A DNA stretch of 13,012 nt from Desulfarculales bacterium UBA696 (GTDB taxonomy: Bacteria > Desulfobacterota > Syntrophobacteria > Syntrophobacterales > Syntrophobacteraceae): NCBI GenBank assembly GCA_002298995.1, contig DBMO01000024.1, positions 1 to 13,012 on the forward strand, read 5' to 3'. The notes beneath the pieces were generated by a model. That model was not told where the DNA came from and searched no databases. It saw only the letters and a list, made by a program, of their open reading frames with translations. Positions 6,983 to 12,265 of the stretch are shown one piece after another; position 1 is the first letter of the stretch; each line of letters opens with the position of its first letter. The translations under genes and the position numbers were made by a program.

Positions 6983-6998
6983 GTATCATAGATGATAC
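6983..6998. promoter_or_regulatory. Palindromic operator upstream of higBA
   Basis: GTATCATAGATGATAC is a perfect inverted repeat of 7-bp arms with a 2-nt centre. It lies 20 nt before the higB start and overlaps the expected -10 region (TTGCGG at 6973-6978 is a possible -35). GTATC/GATAC palindromes of this kind are typical HigA-type antitoxin operators, so autoregulation by the HigBA complex is likely. The higB ribosome site AAGGA is at 7008-7012. Confidence 0.65.
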
Positions 6999-7018
6999 CT
7001 TTTCTTTAAGGACTACTT

Positions 7019-7372
7019 ATGTCCGGCCACCACCTGACCGGGATACCTGTTGTATTCTATTGCACTTCGACCGGCGCCGAACCAGTCAGGGATTGGTTGC
7101 GCACCTTGCCTGCCAATGATCGGCGCAAGATCGGAATCGACCTCGCCACGGTTCAGGTTGGCTGGCCGGTCGGGATGCCGCTGTGCCGTCCGCTTGGGGG
7201 CGGATTATGGGAAGTCCGGAGCGCCTTACCAAGCCGTCGCATCGCGCGCATACTTTTCTTCGTGCATGAAGGATGGATTGGGGTAGTACATGGCTTCATC
7301 AAGAAGACCTCGAAGACGCCATCAGATGACATTGAACTGGCGCGAAAACGAATGAAGGAAATGGGATCATGA
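7019..7372 (+). CDS. higB: HigB-like toxin (RelE/ParE superfamily, phage Gp49-like/DUF891)
   Basis: This 117-residue protein has the hallmarks of the HigB/Gp49-like branch of RelE-fold toxins: WLRTLPANDRRKIGIDL near residues 26-42, the central PLGGGLWEVRSALPSRRIARILFF (split over about 58-81), and GFIKKTSKTP (about 92-101) before a helical tail. Such toxins cleave mRNA on the ribosome; the basic and aromatic residues of the RelE fold are present, but activity is inferred. The start ATG is preceded by AAGGA six bases away. It overlaps higA by ATGA (7369-7372), toxin first, as usual for HigBA. The pair sits at the far end of the island and probably stabilises it, or adds a phage-sensitive abortive module. 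Confidence 0.88.
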   Translation: MSGHHLTGIPVVFYCTSTGAEPVRDWLRTLPANDRRKIGIDLATVQVGWPVGMPLCRPLGGGLWEVRSALPSRRIARILFFVHEGWIGVVHGFIKKTSKTPSDDIELARKRMKEMGS

Positions 7373-7653
7373 CCAGGAAAAATCCTCACTGGGGGTCAAC
7401 CCTCGATGACTTTCTCAAAGAGGAAGGCATCTACGAAACCGCGAAGGCTGAGGCTGCTACACGCGTGATCGCATGGCAGCTTGCCGAAGAAATGCGCAAG
7501 CTGGGCATTACTAAAACACAATTGGCCGAGCAGATGCACACAAGCCGCGCGCAGGTGGATCGTGTCCTCAAGGCCAAAGGAAACGTTACAATTGAGACAT
7601 TGCAACGAGCTGCCGCGCTTGTTGGGCGAGAACTCCGAGTTGAATTGGTTTAG
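7369..7653 (+). CDS. higA: HigA-like antitoxin, XRE-family HTH
   Basis: A 94-residue antitoxin that should bind and neutralise the upstream toxin and repress the operon through the palindrome at 6983-6998. The helix-turn-helix spans about residues 46-71 (GITKTQLAEQMHTSRAQVDRV with KAKGNVTIETLQ following). The N-terminal helical portion (about 11-40) likely contacts the toxin. Translation is coupled to higB by the four-base overlap. Its stop lies only 60 nt before the tRNA-like right boundary of the island. The length is normal for the XRE/HigA branch. Confidence 0.88.
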   Translation: MTRKNPHWGSTLDDFLKEEGIYETAKAEAATRVIAWQLAEEMRKLGITKTQLAEQMHTSRAQVDRVLKAKGNVTIETLQRAAALVGRELRVELV

Positions 7654-7713
7654 TCCAGTGGTGTTGCACGTGTCGTGCAGAAGTCTGTAAACCGGCTCTA
7701 GGTTTATATCACT

Positions 7714-7739
7714 GCGGGTTCGACCCGCCCCAGGCACCA
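7714..7739 (+). repeat. Right boundary: partial copy of tRNA-Leu 3' end (att-like)
   Basis: GCGGGTTCGA (7714-7723) plus CCCGCCCCAGGCACCA (7724-7739) equals tRNA positions 3897-3906 and 3909-3924, missing only the two T's at 3907-3908. The T-loop is therefore too short for a functional tRNA. The 55 nt upstream (GTGGTG about 7661 and a CTGTAAA loop near 7685) can be loosely laid over a class II tRNA, so this may be a decayed tRNA copy rather than a bare attachment core. Confidence 0.75.
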
Positions 7740-7767
7740 GATTACTCCAGACATCCCAAAATCATAT

Positions 7768-7791
7768 AAAAAGGCCCCTTGGAAGGGGGCC
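7768..7791 (-). terminator. Rho-independent terminator of the response-regulator gene
   Basis: On the minus strand GGCCCCCTT pairs with AAGGGGCC around a two-base loop (7773-7791, one bulged G), followed by five T's (7768-7772) and an AT-rich tail. It lies about 80 nt past the stop at 7869. It also closes off the right side of the island from that operon. Confidence 0.75.
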
Positions 7792-7868
7792 GTGAGATCC
7801 TGATTTAGCTGGAAATCCTTATTTAGAGTAACTCTATGAACTCGATAAACCTTCTCCGCAAGGCCCCC

Positions 7869-8348
7869 TCACGAGATGCCCGCACAACCAAAGCCTTTAG
7901 GCGATCTTGCCAGGCATCCCCAATAATTCACGATTAATTGAAGGACGCTGGTCAGACGGGCGAAGTCGGCGGGCTTTTGAATCACGGTATTTGCTCCCGA
8001 ACGATAGCCCTCCTCAATTACCGAGGTTCGTTCGGTCGCCGTGAACACTACAACCGGAATGTCCCTGAAATCCTTATTGGACTTTATCTCCTTCAGGACC
8101 TCACCGCCATCGGAGCGGGGCTTTTTGAGGTCGAGGGAAATCAAGTCGGGACGCAAATTGGCTGAGTTTCCGTTACTGGAAGATGACAAATATTCCAAAA
8201 GTTCAAGGCCGTCGTTAAGGAAGAGCAAATCCACCTCGAATTTTCGCTGTTGCGACGATGCCTTGACTGCTTTCCTTATCAGCAACCGCTCATCTTCGTC
8301 ATCATCAACGATAAGCCACACAAAGGGTTTTCTTATCCTGTTCTTCAT
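7869..8348 (-). CDS. Rcp1-like single-domain response regulator
   Basis: A 159-residue receiver-domain protein without an output domain. The acidic pair D15/D16 (LIVDDDEDE), phosphoacceptor D73 (LISLDLKKP), T103 (VFTAT) and K125 (IQKPA) are all present. The extra residues between strands (LNDGLELLEYLSSSSNG) and DGGEVLKEIKSNKDFRDIPVVVFT match the Rcp1 group of regulators that partner phytochrome or PAS-type histidine kinases. The start at 8348 (MKNRIRK) was preferred over the upstream ATGs to 8396 because the receiver fold begins there and GGGGG lies about ten bases before it. It probably ended an operon with cheY, cheX and a kinase, but the kinase is now wrecked, leaving an orphan regulator. 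The C-terminal tail (about 143-159) is atypical. Confidence 0.85.
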   Translation of the reverse strand: MKNRIRKPFVWLIVDDDEDERLLIRKAVKASSQQRKFEVDLLFLNDGLELLEYLSSSSNGNSANLRPDLISLDLKKPRSDGGEVLKEIKSNKDFRDIPVVVFTATERTSVIEEGYRSGANTVIQKPADFARLTSVLQLIVNYWGCLARSPKGFGCAGIS

Positions 8349-8593
8349 CTGGCGGTTCCCCCTTTCTAAAGCAGTACGAGAAGGGGACATTGACACCCTG
8401 TTGCAGCAGAATTTAATTAGCGCCTGTCTGGAACGTCAATCAAGTGGATTACTGCTTTGGAACGGGGCAAACAGTATTTGATATTAGTAATAAATGGGGG
8501 TGGGGGTGGATATAATGGGGTGATGCTTAGCGCCAATGGGGCGGGGATCACCGTGGTGGTGAGACAGGGGGGCTGCTTATGACACGTATTATT

Positions 8594-8737
8594 CACTACC
8601 CGGCCGTGAGTTTTGATGACGGGTTTATTCCCTGGCTGCTGGTACTTGAGGGCGTTGCCGATCAGGTTTTGAACAAGCCTGCGCATCCGTGCCGCATCGG
8701 CATCCAGGCTGGGTAAACTGCTTACCTCTATGGTCGA
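8594..8737 (-). pseudogene. Histidine kinase remnant (N-box of HATPase domain)
   Basis: On the minus strand this stretch reads IEVSSLPSLDADAARMRRL then VQNLIGNALKY, ending KPVIKTHGRVV. That is the dimerisation-to-N-box junction of a PAS/phytochrome-type sensor kinase: D-x-x-x-M-R-x-L-x-x-N-L-I-G-N-A-L-K-Y. Neither the phospho-accepting H-box upstream nor the G1/G2 boxes downstream can be found in any frame. The open frame that contains it (8417-8878) continues into Pro-rich sequence unlike any kinase. It sits where the partner kinase of the downstream response regulator would be expected. The rest of 8349-8980 shows nothing else except a G-rich run at 8493-8520. Confidence 0.7.
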
Positions 8738-8980
8738 TTTGTGGTGAAATAGTTCTACGGGGTTATGAGGTCCAAAAGGAGGGGACTTACTGTTATTGCT
8801 GTTTAATCGGCGGAATATGTCAGGATAATTTTCACCGAATCCGTCAGTCGTCGCTCCGGCATAGTAAGAGCCACGCACGAATTTGTGTGTAAGAAATTAC
8901 CGCAAGGCGATTCCAACCCGCGGTGACTTACCATAAAGATTTCATTCAGGGTCTTGCCTGTCCCCGCTGATTTCCTCCCG

Positions 8981-9448
8981 TTAGTCTGATCTGCCGAAAG
9001 CAACCTCGACCATGAAAGAGCCAGTGGCGGTTTCGAACGGTACCGCAAGGCGTGGGCCGTCGGCAATATGAGTTATCGTGTGGCTTTTTCCGGCAACTAT
9101 GGTCGGTATTCCCGCCTGCAGGACGAAACCGTCCTCCGCAAGGCGCCTTCTGGCATCTCCGCAAATCATATTGGTGAGTTCTCCCACGGCGTCCCTCACA
9201 TCATGGCTCATGGTGGTAAATTCTTCGCCCAGTAGATTGGAGGCGATTCCCATGATGCATGGTTCAGTAAAAATCAATGCCATGGACCCCTTGGCCGCGC
9301 CGGTGATTCCAATGATTGCCGAAACATCTCCCACGGCAACATCGTCTCGTTTTAAGAACGGCTTTCCGGGTGTGGCATCGACTTCAGCCATTGTTTTCAG
9401 TACATGCATCGCCGCGGCGAGAAATGGATTTATAATTCTTACGTCCAT
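8981..9448 (-). CDS. cheX: CheX-type chemotaxis phosphatase
   Basis: A 155-residue protein of the CheC/CheX/FliY class that removes the phosphate from CheY-P and so ends the motor signal. The active-site helix E90-L-T-N93 (GELTNMICGDARRRL) shows the E-x-x-N pair. The repeated alpha/beta core is suggested by GSMALIFTEPCIMGIASNLLG upstream, and GIPTIVAGKSH near 113-123 fits CheX. A single E-x-x-N centre and this length suit CheX rather than CheC. GGAG lies about eight bases before the start. It follows cheY by 15 nt in the same direction, so the pair is surely cotranscribed. No other chemotaxis genes are in view. Confidence 0.88.
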   Translation of the reverse strand: MDVRIINPFLAAAMHVLKTMAEVDATPGKPFLKRDDVAVGDVSAIIGITGAAKGSMALIFTEPCIMGIASNLLGEEFTTMSHDVRDAVGELTNMICGDARRRLAEDGFVLQAGIPTIVAGKSHTITHIADGPRLAVPFETATGSFMVEVAFGRSD

Positions 9449-9463
9449 CTTTTACACTCCAGA

Positions 9464-9844
9464 TCAATTGGGAAGAATTTTGGCGATTTTTTCCTCAAGG
9501 GTTGCCGGGGTGAAGGGTTTTACCACATAGTTGCTGACTTTGGCTTGTACCGCCTCGACAATATTTTCTTTCTGGGCCTCGGCGGTTACCATCAGGAAGG
9601 GCAGATGCTTAAGCTGATCATCGGCTCTAACTTGCTTCAAAAGTTCCAATCCCGTCATTTCCGGCATGTTCCAGTCCGAGACGACCAAATCAACTTTATT
9701 TGACTTCAACAACTTGAGGGCCTCGATGCCGTTTTCGGCTTCGAATATCTCTTGAAACTGCAGGTCTCTCAAGATTTTTCGTACGATGCGCCGCATTGTG
9801 GCAAAATCATCCACAACCAGCACCGACAGATTTTTATAGGCCAC
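9464..9844 (-). CDS. cheY: CheY chemotaxis response regulator
   Basis: A 126-residue receiver protein that, when phosphorylated by CheA, binds the flagellar switch. From the chosen GTG start the residues fall at E. coli CheY numbering: D12/D13, phosphoacceptor D57 (VVSDWNMP), T87 (MVTAEA), Y106 and K109 (YVVKPFT). The strings VVDDFATMRRIV and KENIVEA are near-canonical. GTG at 9842-9844 is preferred over the ATG at 9916 because AAGGGA precedes it and because AYKNLSVLVVDD aligns with the family start; the 24-residue extension is a hairpin-containing leader. It is first of the cheY-cheX pair. A role in a non-flagellar pathway cannot be excluded. Confidence 0.92.
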   Translation of the reverse strand: MAYKNLSVLVVDDFATMRRIVRKILRDLQFQEIFEAENGIEALKLLKSNKVDLVVSDWNMPEMTGLELLKQVRADDQLKHLPFLMVTAEAQKENIVEAVQAKVSNYVVKPFTPATLEEKIAKILPN

Positions 9845-9880
9845 TGGATTATCCCTTAAAATAGATTGCTGAGCATTCAA

Positions 9881-9909
9881 GGCCCTCAAGCCGCACGGCT
9901 CCGAGGGCC
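9881..9909. other. Strong hairpin in the cheY leader
   Basis: GGCCCTC (9881-9887) pairs with GAGGGCC (9903-9909), with an inner AGCC/GGCT stem (9889-9892 with 9897-9900) and a GCAC loop. On the minus strand it stands about 36 nt upstream of the cheY start and has no T-run. It could be a leader structure, or a terminator relic of the gene remnant further upstream. Confidence 0.5.
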
Positions 9910-9938
9910 ACCCCAAGGATGAATGTCACCGGATGAAT

Positions 9939-10127
9939 TCAGCGAAATTCTTCCATGCCATGGGTGCCGTCAGGCCCGAATTCATCGTCAAAGGAGATGA
10001 GGCATTCGCCTTCTTCCTATTCGGTACCCACAGCGCTGACAATTTCCAGTTTTGCGTTTTCCCTCACCCTCTTTAGCTGGTCCTGATTTTCGGGACGCCC
10101 CGCTTTGATGACCGGCCGAGACCGTGG
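9939..10127 (-). pseudogene. Possible remnant of a small protein upstream of cheY
   Basis: One minus-strand frame reads RPVIKAGRPENQDQLKRVRE, then NAKLEIVSAVGTE, an in-frame TAG (about 10019), then EEGECLISFDDEFGPDGT and HGMEEFR before a TGA at 9939-9941. The residue pattern is protein-like on both sides of the stop, but no start codon precedes it (a TAA closes the frame about 10130). I do not recognise the family. It could be a decayed gene once cotranscribed with cheY. The remainder of 9917-10339 holds only weak AT-rich hairpins (10170-10201). Confidence 0.35.
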
Positions 10128-10339
10128 GCTTTACTTTTTACCGTCTTTGAGCACCTATGATTAAATCGAGAAAAAAGGGGTTTTTCTTGAGAAGATTTCT
10201 CACTGTCAAAACATCATTACGGGAGAAAAGACCAGCGATTTAGACCATCCCGGCTTAGGTCCCGCATGGCTCCAGCACCACTTTATATCCGCGCCCACAG
10301 TCCTTATTTTTGCTGAAATTCAAAAACAGGAGGCCAAAA

Positions 10340-10894
10340 ATGCCGAGACTTCCCATTTCGAGCTTACTCTTTCCGCTTACGGTTATTGCTTGTCTTGCGA
10401 TACTCCTGCCTGCTTCGGCCGGCGCCTTCGATCTTATGTCTCCGGCATTCAAGGACGGCGGCAAGATTCCAACAGAGTTCGCGCGCCCCGGCGCAGGGGG
10501 ACAAAACGTCTCCCCTCCCTTGAAATGGTCCGGCGCCCCCGAAGGGACCAGATCTTTCGCGCTGACGGTAGTCGATATACACCCTGTTGCAAACAATTGG
10601 ACCCACTGGCTTGTGATAAACATCCCCGCCAAAACGGCTTCGATCCCGGAGGGCGCATCGGGTAAGAATATGCCCCCCGGAGCGGTAGAGTTTAAAAACT
10701 CATTCAGAACACCGGGATGGGGAGGCCCGCAGCCCCCCCGTGGCACCGGCCCGCATACATACGTGTTCACAGTATACGCGCTCGATACCGACAAGCTCGA
10801 CCTCCGGCCGGACGCCAAACCGGCTGACTTTGAAAAAGCAAGAAAGGGCAAAGTGCTCGGGCAGGCTTCGACCAGGGGCACTTACGAGCAATAG
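10340..10894 (+). CDS. Secreted PEBP-family protein (YbhB/YbcL, Raf-kinase-inhibitor-like)
   Basis: A 184-residue exported member of the phosphatidylethanolamine-binding protein fold. The signal peptide covers residues 1-27 (hydrophobic 9-24, ASA at the likely cleavage point). The family pattern follows: FDLMSPAFKDGGKIPTEFA, NVSPPLKWSGAPEGTRSFAL (about 56-75), the anion-site region VVDIHPVANNWTHWLVINIP (78-96, with HW typical), GKNMPPGAVEFKNSF, and WGGPQPPRGTGPHTYVFTVYAL (127-148). The start at 10340 is supported by AGGAGG at 10328-10333, six bases upstream; ten extra codons are possible but unsupported. Bacterial homologues bind small anionic or lipid ligands in the periplasm, and no enzymatic role is established. 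It stands alone and is probably a single-gene unit. Confidence 0.92.
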   Translation: MPRLPISSLLFPLTVIACLAILLPASAGAFDLMSPAFKDGGKIPTEFARPGAGGQNVSPPLKWSGAPEGTRSFALTVVDIHPVANNWTHWLVINIPAKTASIPEGASGKNMPPGAVEFKNSFRTPGWGGPQPPRGTGPHTYVFTVYALDTDKLDLRPDAKPADFEKARKGKVLGQASTRGTYEQ

Positions 10895-10939
10895 GGAAAG
10901 AAGCGAGGTAAGACCTTATGTCGAAAGGACGGCGCGGTC

Positions 10940-11119
10940 AAAAGGGCGTATCGCCCAAATAGCCTTTTTTGAAACTGCTAGGTGGATAGGCAGGCGCGAG
11001 CCTAACAACGTCATTCCCGCGGTGCTTCTGGGCGGGAATGACGATTTTCGATACCGTCCCGGACGTGAATCCAAATCTGGTTTGGGCAACAGCCCGAAAA
11101 GGGCGTGTCGCCCAAATAG
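10940..11119. repeat. Composite repeat: 23-bp hairpin units flanking a GTCATTCCCG palindrome
   Basis: AAAAGGGCGTATCGCCCAAA (10940-10959, continuing to 10962) and its near-copy at 11097-11119 (one difference, A to G) each contain the hairpin GGGCG/CGCCC. Between them CGTCATTCCCGC (11009-11020) and GCGGGAATGACG (11032-11043) form a perfect 12-bp inverted repeat with an 11-nt loop. The first copy is followed by six T's (10965-10970) and may serve as the terminator of the PEBP gene. No gene is seen in 10895-11499. Confidence 0.75.
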
Positions 11120-11176
11120 GAATTCCCAAAAATGCGGTGTTATAGCCGAATGACGCCTTGGGGTTCCAAGCAGTGG

Positions 11177-11301
11177 GTGGCCCGGATTCATATCCGGGTG
11201 CGGAGCACAAGAGGCTGTGCGGCGGCGGCGGAAATGAGACCGAACTGAATGTGGGTACAACCCCCTTGCGCTTCGCGCCCGGATATGAATCCGGGCTACC
11301 C
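11177..11301. repeat. Dispersed repeat pair in inverted orientation
   Basis: Copy A (11177-11216) reads GGTGGCCCGGATTCATATCC then GGGTGCGGAGCACAAGAGGCT and matches the unit at 138-176. Copy B (11269-11301) carries the reverse complement of the same core (CCCGGATATGAATCCGGG followed by CTACCCC). Together they could fold into a long stem. The match to 138-176 continues weakly beyond the tail (GGCGG, GAAAT, CCGA), so the family unit may be about 70 bp. Confidence 0.75.
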
Positions 11302-11380
11302 CTTCTATCCCCCATACCTTCGCTGGGCCGATAGATTGATGGAGTTGAAATTCTAAGGTATTTTCGACACCCTCCCTTAA

Positions 11381-11401
11381 CCCCTCCCGCCAATGGAGGG
11401 G
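11381..11401. repeat. Short inverted repeat upstream of cysH end
   Basis: CCCCTCC (11381-11387) pairs with GGAGGGG (11395-11401) around CGCCAAT. It lies about 100 nt downstream of the cysH stop on that gene's strand. There is no T-run, so terminator function is doubtful. It is probably another dispersed hairpin. Confidence 0.45.
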
Positions 11402-11499
11402 AATTCGATCTCTGTTGCGGCAAGGTCTCCCGACCTTGCCGACCGCATCGACAGTAGATCCCCAGGGGGTTCGACCCCTCGGCCGACTTCGCGGGGATG

Positions 11500-12240
11500 C
11501 TATATTCCCGAACCGGCAGCGTGGAGTCCGCATTCCTTCTGTTCGGGGGTTTCCCACCACCAGCGTCCTGCCCTGACATCTTCCCCGCGCGCTATTGCCC
11601 TTGTGCAGGGGGCGCAGCCGATGCTCGTGTATCCCCGGTCGTGCAGGCTGCTGTACGGCACGTTGTTCTGCTTGATATATTTCCAGACCCGATCTTCGCT
11701 CCAGTCGGCAAGCGGGTTGAGCTTGACAAGCCCGTTGCCCTCATCCCATTCGACCTTATCCACCGAACCTCTTGTAACTGCCTGGGCCCTGCGCAGCCCG
11801 GTAACCCATACATCCAGGGTGGATAATACTTTTTGAAGGGGTTTTACCTTCCGGAAATGGCAGCACTTCTTGCGGTTCTCAATGCTTTCATAAAAGAGTT
11901 CGGGTCCGAACCGGCTTTCCATCTCCTCGATATCGGCCGATTCAGGAAACTTGACCTCATAATGAACACCATACCGCAGCATGGTTTTCTGGATGAGTTC
12001 ATAAGTCTCGGAATGAAACCTTCCGGTATCCAGGATAAAGATCCGTGCATCGGGATAAATCTCCAACACCATGTGCGTAAGTACCTGGTCCTCGGCCCCA
12101 AGGCTCGATGCCAGGGCGATCCGGTCCTTGTTGCCGTTCGAGGCATGAAGGCCATGGTCGGATAAGAAGCTCCGCAGGACCTCCTCGGCGGGCTTGTCCC
12201 GGAAATAGTTCGCCAATTTCTGAACTTCTTGCCTGTCCAT
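11500..12240 (-). CDS. cysH: Assimilatory APS/PAPS reductase CysH ([4Fe-4S] type)
   Basis: A 246-residue thioredoxin-dependent reductase that converts activated sulfate (APS or PAPS) to sulfite in sulfur assimilation. The PP-loop-like nucleotide site ASSLGAEDQVL is at 44-54, and WVTGLRRAQ (145-153) contributes to substrate binding. The iron-sulfur ligands are the CC pair C126-C127 and C209-x-x-C212, which mark the APS-reductase branch rather than the enterobacterial PAPS-only enzyme. The catalytic Cys is C237 in ECGLH near the C-terminus. ATG at 12238-12240 is chosen because a GGAAGGGG site precedes it; the 29-codon upstream extension runs back into cysA. It follows cysA by 25 nt in the same direction, so sulfate uptake and reduction are coexpressed. 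Confidence 0.95.
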   Translation of the reverse strand: MDRQEVQKLANYFRDKPAEEVLRSFLSDHGLHASNGNKDRIALASSLGAEDQVLTHMVLEIYPDARIFILDTGRFHSETYELIQKTMLRYGVHYEVKFPESADIEEMESRFGPELFYESIENRKKCCHFRKVKPLQKVLSTLDVWVTGLRRAQAVTRGSVDKVEWDEGNGLVKLNPLADWSEDRVWKYIKQNNVPYSSLHDRGYTSIGCAPCTRAIARGEDVRAGRWWWETPEQKECGLHAAGSGI

Positions 12241-12265
12241 ACATTTCCCCTTCCTGAATGCTTGT

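Larger units (their letters stand above)
6573..7018. other. Gene-free recombination scar region inside the island
   Basis: This 446-nt interval holds no credible gene. It contains three tRNA T-arm fragments (6681-6707, 6784-6808, 6884-6907), three GTGGTCCG repeats, a GGTGG/CCACC hairpin (6841-6845 with 6853-6857), and the higBA promoter and operator at its right end. It looks like stacked attachment-site debris. Confidence 0.65.
3925..7739. mobile_element. Integrase-less genomic island in tRNA-Leu carrying ATPase-TOPRIM and HigBA
   Basis: The segment starts directly after the intact tRNA-Leu and ends with a 26-nt near-copy of the tRNA 3' end (7714-7739). The copy matches 3897-3924 except that two T's of the T-loop are missing. 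Contents in order are a broken S24 repressor, an ATPase-TOPRIM gene pair, scars of other tRNA ends and a HigBA pair. No integrase or recombinase gene is visible, so it may be a satellite mobilised in trans or a decayed remnant. Base composition is mosaic: the ATPase-TOPRIM genes are clearly AT-rich (19 G+C in the 60 bases 4861-4920), while HigBA resembles the host. Confidence 0.75.

Noticed and set aside
8417..8878. Intact 153-residue protein
   Set aside because: Only a short kinase N-box segment is protein-like. Both ends are unrelated sequence with no H-box or G-boxes.
9845..9916. Longer CheY start at the ATG near 9916
   Set aside because: The extra 24 residues run through a GC hairpin and have no family counterpart. 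GTG at 9844 has a ribosome site and matches the CheY start.
11466..11482. T-arm-like GGGGGTTCGACCCCTC
   Set aside because: The loop is only GTTCGA-sized, no acceptor or CCA follows, and it lies in repeat-rich DNA just past cysH. A coincidental palindrome.
10916..11579. Two long overlapping minus-strand frames of about 213 residues
   Set aside because: They run through several dispersed repeats and the end of cysH, with no recognisable domain or ribosome site. They are open only because of GC-rich composition.
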